Assembly (NCBI GenBank): GCA_031549865.1
Contig: JAVBPE010000002.1
Coordinates: 124,001-188,000, forward strand
Direction of reading: 5' to 3'
Source: JAVBPE01 sp031549865
GTDB taxonomy: Bacteria; Bacillota_I; Bacilli_A; Acholeplasmatales; Anaeroplasmataceae
Length of the DNA: 64,000 nucleotides
Shown: positions 54,100 to 62,369 of the stretch, in pieces
Numbering within the stretch: position 1 is the first letter of the stretch
How the letters are laid out: every line of letters starts with the position of its first letter
The notes under the pieces: generated by a model
What the model was told of the DNA's origin: nothing
What the model saw: only the letters and a program-made list of their open reading frames with translations
The model's database searches: none
Program-made: the position numbers and the translations under genes

Positions 54100-54282
54100 A
54101 TGGGAATCTTAAAAAAAATATTTAATGGAATTTTTAATCCAATGTCATCACTTTTTAATATCAAATGGACAGACTCAGTTGCGAGATTTTTTAAAAAGCA
54201 TTCTTATTTAATTTTTGTCATGGGTTTTATCGTTATGGCAGCCGTTATCTTAATTGTGTATAGAACAAAAATATTTAATTAG
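54100..54282 (+). CDS. small single-pass membrane protein between cdaA and the PAS/GGDEF-like gene
   Basis: 60 residues: a basic N-terminal part ('KKIFNGIFNPMSSLFN', 'ARFFKKHS'), then one hydrophobic helix (about 36-54) and a short basic end. No family is recognised. A GGAGG site and tight spacing on both sides show that it is a real, co-transcribed gene. It occupies the place of cdaR and may help CdaA, but that is inference from position only. Confidence 0.65.
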   Translation: MGILKKIFNGIFNPMSSLFNIKWTDSVARFFKKHSYLIFVMGFIVMAAVILIVYRTKIFN

Positions 54283-54293
54283 TAGGTGAATAT

Positions 54294-55862
54294 ATGCTTC
54301 AGCATCCTATATACACTCTTATCCTAAGTGTTTTTTTAGTGGTAATTGTTATTAAACAATGTATTATTAATCGTAGTTTATTAAAGGTAAGATTGATGTT
54401 ATCATTCATACTTGTTTTTGTATTGGCATTTTTATCTATTTTTTATGATGAAATGATTCAAAAAGAAAATACAAAAAACATTATGATTTATGGAGTTTTA
54501 TCTTGTGAAATAATAATTGGTTTATATTTCATTTTTAGTGTCAAAGCATCTTTATCAAAACAAAATTATGAACAAGAAATTTTATCTAGTTTTGATGAAA
54601 CAAAGATTGTTATTTTATTAGATAAAAAAGATCGTATTAAGCACATTTCTGATTTATTTTGTAAAGAATTAAATCAACCAAAAGAAAATTTAATTGGTTA
54701 CAAATTTATAGATATTTTTAATGAATGTTTTGATATTATCTCATATAATGGAGAATCAATATCTAAAAAAGATTTTACAGTATATTATAGCGATTATATA
54801 AACAGAGCTAAAGAAGGCGACAAAGACCAAGTAGAATACATTTTATATAATCGTATTAAAGGTGAAAATTTTGCTATGCATTTAGTGGAATCACCTTTAA
54901 TTGTTATGAATAAATATAATGGTAAAATAATGGTTGGAGATAAAAAAAGTGAAAAGAATTTAATTGGAATTGAAAAAGAGTTAAATACTACAAGTGATGA
55001 ACTTGATGGATTACGTATGCGTTTTAGTAGCATAATTGAGCTTGCCGAAGAGGGAATATTTTTTATTGATTTAGATGATAATAGTGTATGGTGTAACGAT
55101 TCGTTAGTGTTAGCTTTAAATTTAAGCGGTAATTCTTTATCGCTAGAAGAGTTTAGGCATTATATTCATTCAGAAGATTTACCTTTATATAAAAATAGAA
55201 TTGATGCTTTAACTTCTAAGAATCCTGATTATGAGATAACATATCGTTATAAAACTGGGGCAGATTATAGTTTCGTTAAAGAATTTGGAAAAAGAATTTA
55301 TGGAGTTAATGGATTAAATGAAATATGTGGAATTTTAAACGTTTTAAGATTAAACCATTATGAACGAACAAATATTTCTTCTCTTGATTCAATTCAAAAT
55401 AAATCAGATTTATTAGCTAAAGCAACACAATACCATAATGAAGGCAAAGTATATGAAATGGTTTTATTTAGACTTGATAATATCCCAGATATTAATGAAA
55501 AAAATGGTCGTGACACAGGAAATTTATTAATGAGTGAATATATAAGACAAATAAGTCAATATTTTGTTAATGATAATCAGATTTATCGAATGAATGGTTT
55601 GGAATTTGTGGCATTAATTACAGATTTAAGAAAGATGGATGTTTTAAAGAAAAATTTAGAAAATAATGAAAAGATACTTCATACGTCTTCTAAATACGGA
55701 GCATTAGAAATCTCTTTAGAAGTCTTTATGGGAATAGCCTTTTCTAAAGACGCCCCACGGCCTGCCGATGTTTTAAAATGCGCTAATGACTGTTTAAAAT
55801 TGGCTTTAAAACCCCAAATAAGCCAAAATTATGTTTATTACAGGGATTTAATGAATGACTAA
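54294..55862 (+). CDS. membrane sensor with two PAS-like domains and a degenerate GGDEF domain
   Basis: 522 residues: three N-terminal membrane segments (about 7-24, 32-50, 62-82), a PAS-like domain (about 95-230), a second PAS domain (about 245-350, 'IIELAEEGIFFIDLDDNSV'), and a C-terminal domain with the GGDEF fold (about 365-515). The signature loop is 'RMNGLEFVALI' instead of RxGGDEF, so diguanylate cyclase activity is unlikely. A degenerate GGDEF beside PAS and membrane helices recalls GdpP, the c-di-AMP phosphodiesterase, but the DHH/DHHA1 domain is absent. Co-transcribed with cdaA; overlaps the next gene by eight bases. Confidence 0.8.
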   Translation: MLQHPIYTLILSVFLVVIVIKQCIINRSLLKVRLMLSFILVFVLAFLSIFYDEMIQKENTKNIMIYGVLSCEIIIGLYFIFSVKASLSKQNYEQEILSSFDETKIVILLDKKDRIKHISDLFCKELNQPKENLIGYKFIDIFNECFDIISYNGESISKKDFTVYYSDYINRAKEGDKDQVEYILYNRIKGENFAMHLVESPLIVMNKYNGKIMVGDKKSEKNLIGIEKELNTTSDELDGLRMRFSSIIELAEEGIFFIDLDDNSVWCNDSLVLALNLSGNSLSLEEFRHYIHSEDLPLYKNRIDALTSKNPDYEITYRYKTGADYSFVKEFGKRIYGVNGLNEICGILNVLRLNHYERTNISSLDSIQNKSDLLAKATQYHNEGKVYEMVLFRLDNIPDINEKNGRDTGNLLMSEYIRQISQYFVNDNQIYRMNGLEFVALITDLRKMDVLKKNLENNEKILHTSSKYGALEISLEVFMGIAFSKDAPRPADVLKCANDCLKLALKPQISQNYVYYRDLMND

Positions 55863-56367
55863 GACGGAAGGAAGAATATACGCCTTAAATTTAAGGAAAT
55901 CATTTAATTCAAAAGATATTTCTAAGAAAATAGTAAATAAATTAATTAATTTAGATATTTTAAAAGATTATAAACATATAGGTATTTATTATCCAATAAA
56001 TAATGAAATAGATATAACGTCTCTTTTAGATATATATTCGGATAAAATGTTTTATTTGCCAGTAACTAAAGATGTTTTAGAATTTTATCCATATCATAAA
56101 GAAGATATCTTACTAAAGAAAAAATTCAATCTTTTAGAGCCCAAAGAAACAACCATAGTTTCTAAAGAAGATATTGAAGCATTTATAGTCCCTAGTGTTT
56201 GTATTAACAAAAACGGGCAACGAATTGGTTATGGCAAAGGCTATTATGATAAATATTTAGCTGACTATAAAGGAATTAAAATTGCAGTTATATATAAAGA
56301 ATTAAATAATTTAGATATATTATGTAATGATTATGATTTGAAATTTGATTTTATTATTGAGGAGTGA
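55855..56367 (+). CDS. 5-formyltetrahydrofolate cyclo-ligase
   Basis: 170-residue enzyme converting 5-formyl-THF to 5,10-methenyl-THF with ATP. The family signature 'GQRIGYGKGYYDKYL' near residue 123 is unmistakable. The N-terminal basic 'LRKSF' stands in place of the usual ATP-binding 'R-R' region, and the protein is slightly shorter than typical. It overlaps the upstream sensor gene and ispD, so it is part of a tight run from cdaA to ispF. Confidence 0.93.
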   Translation: MTKTEGRIYALNLRKSFNSKDISKKIVNKLINLDILKDYKHIGIYYPINNEIDITSLLDIYSDKMFYLPVTKDVLEFYPYHKEDILLKKKFNLLEPKETTIVSKEDIEAFIVPSVCINKNGQRIGYGKGYYDKYLADYKGIKIAVIYKELNNLDILCNDYDLKFDFIIEE

Positions 56368-56372
56368 TATCT

Positions 56373-57026
56373 ATGTTTAGCGTTATATTAGTTATGGCAG
56401 GAGTAGGAGCACGTTATGGTGCTTCTAAAAATAAAGCTTTGATAGATCTTAATTCAAAGCCATTATTTACATATCCACTAAATCAATTTATAAAATTAGG
56501 TTATGAAATTATTTTAGTTATAAATAAAGATGATTTAGAAGAAGTAAAAAAAGAAGTATCTAATAACGTTAAAATAGTATTTGGAGGAACATCTCGTCAA
56601 GAAAGTGTCTATAACGGGCTTAAAGAAGTTAAAACTAAGTTTGTGATGATTCATGATGCAGCTAGAGCTTTTATAGATATTGAAACAATAAAAAAAGTTG
56701 AAGAAAAAATAATAAAAGGTTATCAAGTATTCAGTGCAATAGAGGTTGTTGATACAATTAGAGAAATAACTACAGAGGGATTTAAAACATTGGATCGTTC
56801 TAAATTATTAGCTGTTCAAACTCCCCAAGGTGGAGAAACAGATGTATTTTTAGGTGTTCATCAAAAAGCTTGTAATGAAAATTTTATTGCAACAGATGAC
56901 ATTCAGCTAATAGAAAAATATAGTGATAAATTAATAGGTTATATCATTGGAAGTCAAAATAATTTTAAAGTTACATATCCAAAAGATTTATTAATTGGTG
57001 AAAAGGTGGTATTAGGAAATGATTAG
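56373..57026 (+). CDS. ispD: 2-C-methyl-D-erythritol 4-phosphate cytidylyltransferase
   Basis: 217-residue IspD, third step of the MEP isoprenoid pathway, joining CTP to MEP. The nucleotide-binding start is 'VILVMAGVGARYGASKNKAL', with 'GGTSRQESVYNGL', 'VMIHDAARAFI' and 'AVQTPQGGETDVF' as family marks. The first loop has MAGVGARYG instead of the common AAGxGxRMG, a mild variation. ATG 56373 follows GAGGAGTG; the upstream GTG (56364) is part of that site. It overlaps ispF by eight bases. TagD/TarI-type cytidylyltransferases are the main alternative, but ispF next door decides. Confidence 0.92.
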   Translation: MFSVILVMAGVGARYGASKNKALIDLNSKPLFTYPLNQFIKLGYEIILVINKDDLEEVKKEVSNNVKIVFGGTSRQESVYNGLKEVKTKFVMIHDAARAFIDIETIKKVEEKIIKGYQVFSAIEVVDTIREITTEGFKTLDRSKLLAVQTPQGGETDVFLGVHQKACNENFIATDDIQLIEKYSDKLIGYIIGSQNNFKVTYPKDLLIGEKVVLGND

Positions 57027-57498
57027 AATTGGACATGCTTGGGATACTCATAAGTTAGTAAGAAATCGTCAATTAATATTGGGTGGAGTTTTAGTTGAAA
57101 GTGAATTAGGACTATTAGGTCATAGTGATGCGGATGTTGTTTTACACGCTATTGCAGAAAGTTTGCTTGGGAGTTTAGCACTTGGAGATTTGGGAACATT
57201 CTACCCTGATAATAGTGAGGATACATTAAATATGGATTCTAAAATTATTTTAAAAGAATGCTATAACAGAGTTTTAGATTTAGGATTTAGAATTGGAAAT
57301 TTAGATTTAACCATTTATTCTGAATTTATAAGAATCGCACCAATTAGAGAAAAGATACAAGAATCTATCGCAAGCATATTAAATATTAAAAAGAATATGG
57401 TTTCGGTTAAAGCAACGACTTACGAAAGAATGGGATTTATAGGCCGTGGCGAAGCGATTGCTTGTGAATGTGTTTCTTTAGTTGAATCAATTAATTAA
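57019..57498 (+). CDS. ispF: 2-C-methyl-D-erythritol 2,4-cyclodiphosphate synthase
   Basis: 159-residue IspF, which cyclises CDP-ME-2-phosphate in the MEP pathway. Zinc ligands are seen in 'RIGHAWDTHKL' (Asp9, His11) and the conserved 'LLGHSDADVVLHAI' (His near 43). 'FYPDNSED' and 'ATTYERMGFIGRGEAIACE' complete the pattern. The trimer active site lies between subunits. Adjacent ispD and ispF show that this organism makes isoprenoids by the MEP route. Followed by a strong terminator. Confidence 0.97.
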   Translation: MIRIGHAWDTHKLVRNRQLILGGVLVESELGLLGHSDADVVLHAIAESLLGSLALGDLGTFYPDNSEDTLNMDSKIILKECYNRVLDLGFRIGNLDLTIYSEFIRIAPIREKIQESIASILNIKKNMVSVKATTYERMGFIGRGEAIACECVSLVESIN

Positions 57499-57516
57499 CA
57501 GAATTTTTTACAAAAT

Positions 57517-57550
57517 AAAAACGGCGAAATATAGCCGTTTTTATTATTTT
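57517..57550 (+). terminator. terminator after ispF
   Basis: Stem AAAACGGC / GCCGTTTT with an eight-base loop and a T-rich tail. The following 220 bases to the CBS gene are very AT-rich and show no gene or clear signal. Confidence 0.88.
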
Positions 57551-57774
57551 TTTATAAATGATATCGAATGTTATCTTAAACATATTAAAATGCGTAAGAT
57601 AAATATGAATAGGTTATTCATACTCATTTTATGTAAATGATTTCTTTTAATTCTTTTTAAACATTATTTTTATTAATAATTATTATTATTTGAAAAAGAG
57701 AAGTAGTTTCATTAATTTTTAGATTTCATTAGATATAATTCAACAATAATTTTAGTTTATTGCTTTTTGTAGAT

Positions 57775-58212
57775 TTATAGATATTCTTCAGTTAAATCGT
57801 CATCAATACTAATTTCATATAAAGCATCAAGTGCATATTCTTCAAAGCCATTTTCTAATGCTAAGTCTCTTAAAGATATGACTCCTACAACATTTTGATT
57901 ACTATCTAAAACAACTAGCCTTTTTACTTGAAAATAACCAAATAACTCAGAAGCTTCAATTACATTCATGTTTTCGTCAATCGTTATTACATTTTTGTGC
58001 ATAATTTCTTTTACTTTAGAATAAACACTAATATTTCTTCCAATGCTTAATAAAGCATCACGATCGGTAAAAACTCCTTGAAGTTTATTATTATCATCTA
58101 ATACTACTAAGAAGCCGATATTTTTCAAATTCATTATATTAATAGCTTCAAAGATGTTTTCGTTTTCATTAATAGTTACTGCAGGGGTTGTCATTATATT
58201 TTTTATTTTCAT
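57775..58212 (-). CDS. CBS-domain pair protein
   Basis: 145-residue protein of two tandem CBS motifs (about 1-58 and 66-125), starting 'MKIKNIMTTPAVTINENENI' and with 'GVFTDRDAL' and 'GVISLRDLAL' as repeat ends, plus an acidic C-terminal tail. Stand-alone CBS pairs bind adenine nucleotides and act as energy or ligand sensors; the partner is unknown. It is the only minus-strand gene in this part of the window. GGAAAT precedes the start. Confidence 0.9.
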   Translation of the reverse strand: MKIKNIMTTPAVTINENENIFEAINIMNLKNIGFLVVLDDNNKLQGVFTDRDALLSIGRNISVYSKVKEIMHKNVITIDENMNVIEASELFGYFQVKRLVVLDSNQNVVGVISLRDLALENGFEEYALDALYEISIDDDLTEEYL

Positions 58213-58302
58213 AAATATTTCCTTTCAATTCTTAATTAAATTTATTATGCGTTTTTATTTATTTTTTATGTATTTAAAGCATATATTTAATTGGTGATGA
58301 AA

Positions 58303-58611
58303 ATGAATGTTAGAAAAGAATTAATTATGATTGATGAAAGAGAGTATGAGGCCTTAGAAGTAGAACTACCTAAAACAACCTTAATACTTATAAGTAGTCA
58401 AAAAGGATTTGTGATGTGTGGAGCATTAGATATTGATATTTATAATAGTCCTAAGCTATTACCACGTGAAGTATTATGTGTTAAGGCAATTGGAGTTAGG
58501 ACTTTAAATGATTTAATTAATGGAGAAGTATATGATTCATCAATTGCAGCCCAAAAATTAGGTATCCATCAAGGAATGAAAATAAAAGATGCTCTTGCGA
58601 TTCTTTCGTAA
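58303..58611 (+). CDS. yunC: YunC-like DUF1805 protein
   Basis: 102-residue protein matching Bacillus YunC (DUF1805): 'VELPKTTLILISSQKGFVMC', 'GALDIDIYN', and 'AIGVRTLNDLINGEVYDSSI'. Function is unknown; a crystal-structure-based role has not been established to my knowledge. The frame opens at TTG 58291, but GGTGAT points to ATG 58303. It overlaps yunB by 23 bases; the two are neighbours in Bacillus as well. Confidence 0.85.
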   Translation: MNVRKELIMIDEREYEALEVELPKTTLILISSQKGFVMCGALDIDIYNSPKLLPREVLCVKAIGVRTLNDLINGEVYDSSIAAQKLGIHQGMKIKDALAILS

Positions 58612-59215
58612 GAAAAAATTTTATTTTTTATTAATCTTTTTAGTTGTTTTGATTACTAAAATGACTACTGCTTATTTTGGTGAAAGTATTAAAGCATATA
58701 TTAGGCAAACGGCTCAAGACTATTGTGAAGAGATAACAATCAATGCGATTAGAGAAGAAGTTATTGCAAAATTAGAAGACAATACATTTATGAAATCAAA
58801 TTTTGATTCAAATGGTAAATTAACATATTCATATTTAGATACAAAATTAACTAATCAAGTATTAGTATCTACTTCAACAGCATTAATGAAGTCGATGGAT
58901 CAAATAGGAAAACAAAATGATTTTGAAAAAATAAATATTCCTTTTGGCTATTTTTTTAGCCGAAATATTTTTGTGAGTAATGGAACTAAAATACCAATTA
59001 AATTAGAAGCAATTGGATCTCAAAAAACTGAAATAGTTCCTACTGTAAAAGAATATGGAATTAATAGTAGTTTAGTAGAAATAGCATTAGTTATTACTCT
59101 TGAAGTTCAAGTAATGATTCCTCTTCAAGAAGATGTATTTAAAGATGTTATTAACATTCCATTGTCCTTGGAAATAATAAATAGTGATGTTCCACATCTA
59201 TATTTAGGAAATTAA
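58589..59215 (+). CDS. yunB: sporulation protein YunB
   Basis: 208-residue protein with one N-terminal membrane helix (about 11-29) and an extracytoplasmic domain. The family core is present: 'INIPFGYFFSRNIF' followed by 'GTKIPIKLEAIGSQKTEIVP' and 'EYGINSSLVEIAL', then 'EVQVMIPLQ'. YunB is a sigma-E-dependent protein needed for efficient sporulation in Bacillus. Its presence next to yunC supports the spore-former interpretation of the organism. A terminator follows. Confidence 0.85.
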   Translation: MLLRFFRKKKFYFLLIFLVVLITKMTTAYFGESIKAYIRQTAQDYCEEITINAIREEVIAKLEDNTFMKSNFDSNGKLTYSYLDTKLTNQVLVSTSTALMKSMDQIGKQNDFEKINIPFGYFFSRNIFVSNGTKIPIKLEAIGSQKTEIVPTVKEYGINSSLVEIALVITLEVQVMIPLQEDVFKDVINIPLSLEIINSDVPHLYLGN

Positions 59216-59240
59216 GTCATTCACATGACTTTTTTCTTTT
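59214..59240 (+). terminator. terminator after yunB
   Basis: Stem AAGTCAT / ATGACTT with loop TCAC and T-rich tail. It starts on the stop codon of yunB. Confidence 0.85.
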
Positions 59241-59278
59241 TTGAAAAATGTAAAATATGTGAAATAATTTCAAAAAAT

Positions 59279-59306
59279 TTGATTATATGCATTTTTATGC
59301 TATAAT
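59279..59306 (+). promoter_or_regulatory. promoter of the yutD-nifU-yuiD run
   Basis: TTGATT (59279-59284), 16-base spacer ending TATGC, TATAAT (59301-59306), an extended -10. Confidence 0.65.
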
Positions 59307-59323
59307 GAATAGTGGTGATTTGA

Positions 59324-60109
59324 ATGGTGATTAAAACTAGTAAAGGTTTTTATAGTATAGAAAAAAATAATAAAAATGCATTTAATTTAACTAATTTTGA
59401 AGAAAAATATATTGAAGAATGCTTTGACCAATATACATATATAGTAGGCGATATAAGTTCTAATATTTTACGTTTAAAAGGTTTCAATGAAGATCCTAAA
59501 AGTAAAAATTATTATGGATTTATAGATGATTATCTTGATGTATCATGTGCATTTAGATGTCCATCATTTGTTTTGAAAAGAATTAAAACAGAGGAAGAAT
59601 TTAATAAATTATTATTAACTGATAAAAAAGAAGTTATTGAAGAAGAAGTCCACTTCACGGTAGGAAAAACTCCATTTGACAAAGAGAATTTGATATTAGA
59701 ATCTAATCCAGCCACAAAACCAAATATTGTGATTGATATTCATCGTGTTAATGCAATTCCAAAAGGTAAATTAGCATCAGATTTACAAAAAGTTATTTTA
59801 GAAGAAAAAGAACAAAGTCAGCCTACACCAAGCGCTACATATGTTTCTTCATCGCCAAATTTTAACCCGGATAATATAAAACAAAATAATTTTAACAAGA
59901 ATAAACAAAATAATAACAATAACAATAGAAATCATAAACAAAATAACAATAATAGTAACAGTAACAATAACAACAATAATAACAATAACAACAATAATAA
60001 CAATAACAACAACAATAAACAAAATGTTAACCCAACAAATAACAGTAAAAATAGAAATAATAATAGTAATTTTGGAAATAATAAAAAAACATTTCCAAAT
60101 AAAGGATAA
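59324..60109 (+). CDS. yutD: YutD family protein with long asparagine-rich tail
   Basis: 261 residues. Residues 1-95 match Bacillus YutD (DUF1027): 'NAFNLTNFEEKYIEECFDQY', 'YIVGDISSNILRLKGF', 'CAFRCPSFVLKRIK'. YutD is a conserved Firmicutes protein of unclear role. Beyond it comes a charged linker (to about 170) and an extreme Asn/Lys/Gln-rich tail (about 185-255) containing an unbroken polyasparagine run of about 16. Ordinary YutD proteins lack such a tail. The tail is predicted disordered. GGTGAT precedes ATG 59324. The NifU-like gene follows after five bases. Confidence 0.85.
   Translation: MVIKTSKGFYSIEKNNKNAFNLTNFEEKYIEECFDQYTYIVGDISSNILRLKGFNEDPKSKNYYGFIDDYLDVSCAFRCPSFVLKRIKTEEEFNKLLLTDKKEVIEEEVHFTVGKTPFDKENLILESNPATKPNIVIDIHRVNAIPKGKLASDLQKVILEEKEQSQPTPSATYVSSSPNFNPDNIKQNNFNKNKQNNNNNNRNHKQNNNNSNSNNNNNNNNNNNNNNNNNNKQNVNPTNNSKNRNNNSNFGNNKKTFPNKG
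59896..60058 (+). repeat. AAC/AAT trinucleotide microsatellite
   Basis: An almost pure run of AAC and AAT codons encoding polyasparagine at the end of the yutD gene. The mixture of two synonymous codons shows it is not a fresh slippage product, but it is still a likely site of length variation. Confidence 0.88.
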
Positions 60110-60114
60110 AAATT

Positions 60115-60369
60115 ATGGAAAATGAAATTATAGTAGGAAAAATAAAAAAAATTTTGGATAAAATTATTCCTTATCTTCATAGTGAAGGTGGAGATTTAGA
60201 ATTCATAAAATATGAAGATGGAATCGTCTATGTAAAAATGCTAGGAGCATGTGCTGAATGTGGGATGCTTGATAGCACATTAAAAGATGGAATTGAATCA
60301 TTATTAATTGAAAATGTGCCAGAAGTTATTGAAGTAAAAAATGTTTTAGATAGTATAGTAGAAATTTAA
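60115..60369 (+). CDS. NifU-like C-terminal domain iron-sulfur scaffold (YutI-like)
   Basis: 84-residue NifU C-terminal-domain protein with 'LHSEGGDLEFIKYEDGIVYV' and the cluster-binding C-x-x-C in 'LGACAECGMLDSTLKDGIE' (Cys near 45 and 48). It is a carrier for 4Fe-4S clusters, the Bacillus YutI/NfuA-like type. It lies between yutD and yuiD, genes from the same region in Bacillus. Confidence 0.92.
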   Translation: MENEIIVGKIKKILDKIIPYLHSEGGDLEFIKYEDGIVYVKMLGACAECGMLDSTLKDGIESLLIENVPEVIEVKNVLDSIVEI

Positions 60370-60385
60370 ATTTAGGAGAGTTTAG

Positions 60386-60919
60386 ATGAGCTTATTTTTA
60401 GAAGTTGATGAATTAGAAATATTTAAAAATATAATATATACACGTTCTTTACAAACTATAGTATTAAGTTTTTTATCTATGTTATCTTGCCAAATAGTAA
60501 AATGTGTTGTTATGAGTATAAAAAATAAAGAATTTATGTATAGCGCATTATTTTCAACAGGTGGAATGCCTAGTAGTCATACCTCAATTGTTGCGACACT
60601 TATTACTTCAATGGCTATGTTTCAATATACTGATACAGGGAGATTAGATTATTCTTTTGCAGTAGCATTAGTCTTTGGCTTCATCGTTATTCATGATGCA
60701 ATGGGTGTAAGATTAGAAGCTTCAAAACATGCTAAAATACTTAATAAATTAGTTGAAGATGAATCTTTTGAAACAAAAAAATCGTTAGGTTATGGGAAAA
60801 AAGGCCAGCTAAAAGAATTGTTAGGGCATAAACAAATAGAAGTATTAATGGGATTTTTATATGGTGCTTTTATTGGGATATTAGGATATTTTATTATATT
60901 ACATTGGTTTCCAATTTAG
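60386..60919 (+). CDS. yuiD: YuiD-like divergent PAP2/DUF212 membrane protein
   Basis: 177-residue membrane protein of the DUF212 family (divergent acid phosphatase/haloperoxidase relatives). The signature 'FSTGGMPSSHTSIVATLITS' and the later 'LGHKQIEVLMGFLYGAFIGI' stand at the expected places, with about four membrane segments. Substrate unknown; a lipid phosphate is plausible. Its TAG stop lies inside the following terminator. Confidence 0.9.
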   Translation: MSLFLEVDELEIFKNIIYTRSLQTIVLSFLSMLSCQIVKCVVMSIKNKEFMYSALFSTGGMPSSHTSIVATLITSMAMFQYTDTGRLDYSFAVALVFGFIVIHDAMGVRLEASKHAKILNKLVEDESFETKKSLGYGKKGQLKELLGHKQIEVLMGFLYGAFIGILGYFIILHWFPI

Positions 60920-60932
60920 GAAACCTTTTTTT
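60906..60932 (+). terminator. terminator overlapping the yuiD stop
   Basis: Stem GGTTTCC / GGAAACC with loop AATTTA and a run of seven T. The stop codon of yuiD (60917-60919) lies at the end of the loop. Confidence 0.88.
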
Positions 60933-60973
60933 CGATAGTCATTTTTGTTTTTTGTAATATTATTTACTAAATT

Positions 60974-60983
60974 ATGATATAAT
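60974..60983 (+). promoter_or_regulatory. extended -10 promoter of pgi
   Basis: ATGA-TATAAT about 23 bases before the pgi ATG. No good -35; the start is supported by GTGAGGCG. Confidence 0.5.
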
Positions 60984-61005
60984 AAAGAAAAGTGAGGCGA
61001 TTTTC

Positions 61006-62337
61006 ATGGAAAAATATCTAAATTTAGATATATCTTTGACTAAAAATTTTTATTCTAAAGAAGAATATGATACTACTGCTAAGGAAGCCTTAAATGCATT
61101 AAAGGTTTTACGTAGCGGAGATGGTTTAGGGAATGATTTTTTAGGTTGGTTAAATCTTCCTATAAGTTATGATCATAGAGAAGTATGTAGAATCAAGCAA
61201 GCTGCAGGTAGAATTCAAGCTCAAGCTGAAGTATTACTTGTAATTGGAATTGGAGGATCATATTTAGGTGCTCGAAGTGCTATTGAAATGTTAAAGAAAT
61301 ATTTTAATAATACAGGTACTGAAATTATATTTGTTGGTAATCATATATCATCTACATATGTTAATGATTTAATTAAATATATAGAAAACAAAGAATTTGC
61401 GATAAATGTTATTTCAAAATCAGGAACTACTACAGAACCAGCAATAGCGTTTAGAATCTTTAAAGATATTTGCGAAAAGCGATATGGCAAAGATGGTGCT
61501 AAACAAAGGATATACGCAACAACAGATGCAAAAGTAGGGGCATTAAAATCATTAGCAAATACAGAGGGGTATGAAACATTTGTTGTACCTGATGATGTTG
61601 GGGGAAGATTTTCAGTACTTACACCTGTAGGATTACTTCCAATTGCAGCTGCTGGTATTGATATAGATGAAATGCTAAATGGTGCAAAAGAAGCATACAT
61701 TCATTATTTAGAAGAAGATGTTGAAAAAAATGATGCGATGAAATATGCTTTAACAAGAAATCTTTTGTATAAAAAAGGTAAAAAAATTGAAATGCTTATC
61801 AATTATGAGCCATGTTTATCTTATTTTTCCGAATGGTGGAAACAATTATTTGGGGAATCAGAAGGTAAAAACGGTAAAGGAATATTTGTAGCAAGTGCAA
61901 GTTTTTCAACTGACCTACATTCTTTAGGACAAATGATTCAAGATGGTGAAAGAACAATATTTGAAACAGTCTTAAATGTTGATACACCACTAAGTGATAT
62001 AGTTATTGAAGCAGATAAAGATAATTTAGATGGATTAAATTTCTTAAGTGGAAAAACTATGGATTATGTAAATAAAATGGCAATGAACGGAACAACTATT
62101 GCCCATGTTGATGGTGGAGTGCCTAACATAAAACTTAATATTCCAAACATTAGTGCTTATACGTATGGCTATTTAGCTTATTTTTTTGAATTTGCTTGTG
62201 GTATTTCTGCATACATGCTAGGCGTTAATCCATTTGATCAACCTGGTGTTGAAGCATATAAGAAGAATATGTTTGCTCTTCTTGGGAAACCAGGATATGA
62301 AAAGCTTAAAGAAGAATTGGAATTAAAATTAAAATAA
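61006..62337 (+). CDS. pgi: glucose-6-phosphate isomerase
   Basis: 443-residue Pgi interconverting glucose-6-phosphate and fructose-6-phosphate, the short Bacillus/Thermotoga-type form. Visible parts are the sugar-phosphate-binding 'LLVIGIGGSYLGARSAIEML', 'NVISKSGTTTEPAIAFRIF', 'VVPDDVGGRFSVLTPVGLLP' (signature 1 region) and the late 'FDQPGVEAYKKNMFALLG' with the catalytic Lys. It connects glk (8364) and fba (14370) in glycolysis and supplies precursors for the surface polysaccharide. Confidence 0.98.
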   Translation: MEKYLNLDISLTKNFYSKEEYDTTAKEALNALKVLRSGDGLGNDFLGWLNLPISYDHREVCRIKQAAGRIQAQAEVLLVIGIGGSYLGARSAIEMLKKYFNNTGTEIIFVGNHISSTYVNDLIKYIENKEFAINVISKSGTTTEPAIAFRIFKDICEKRYGKDGAKQRIYATTDAKVGALKSLANTEGYETFVVPDDVGGRFSVLTPVGLLPIAAAGIDIDEMLNGAKEAYIHYLEEDVEKNDAMKYALTRNLLYKKGKKIEMLINYEPCLSYFSEWWKQLFGESEGKNGKGIFVASASFSTDLHSLGQMIQDGERTIFETVLNVDTPLSDIVIEADKDNLDGLNFLSGKTMDYVNKMAMNGTTIAHVDGGVPNIKLNIPNISAYTYGYLAYFFEFACGISAYMLGVNPFDQPGVEAYKKNMFALLGKPGYEKLKEELELKLK

Positions 62338-62357
62338 GTCACTTAGGTGACTTTTTA
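62336..62357 (+). terminator. terminator after pgi
   Basis: Stem AAGTCAC / GTGACTT with loop TTAG and TTT tail, starting on the pgi stop. The T-tail is short (about five), so readthrough into the carrier gene is possible. Confidence 0.78.
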
Positions 62358-62369
62358 TAAGGAGTTATT

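Noticed and set aside
57551..57774. A small gene or RNA in the AT-rich gap after ispF.
   Set aside because: No start codon with a ribosome site, no stable hairpin and no promoter-terminator pair was visible.
59932..60180. Minus-strand open frame encoding polyleucine opposite the yutD tail.
   Set aside because: It is the complement of the Asn-codon microsatellite; a leucine run arises automatically and there is no start signal.
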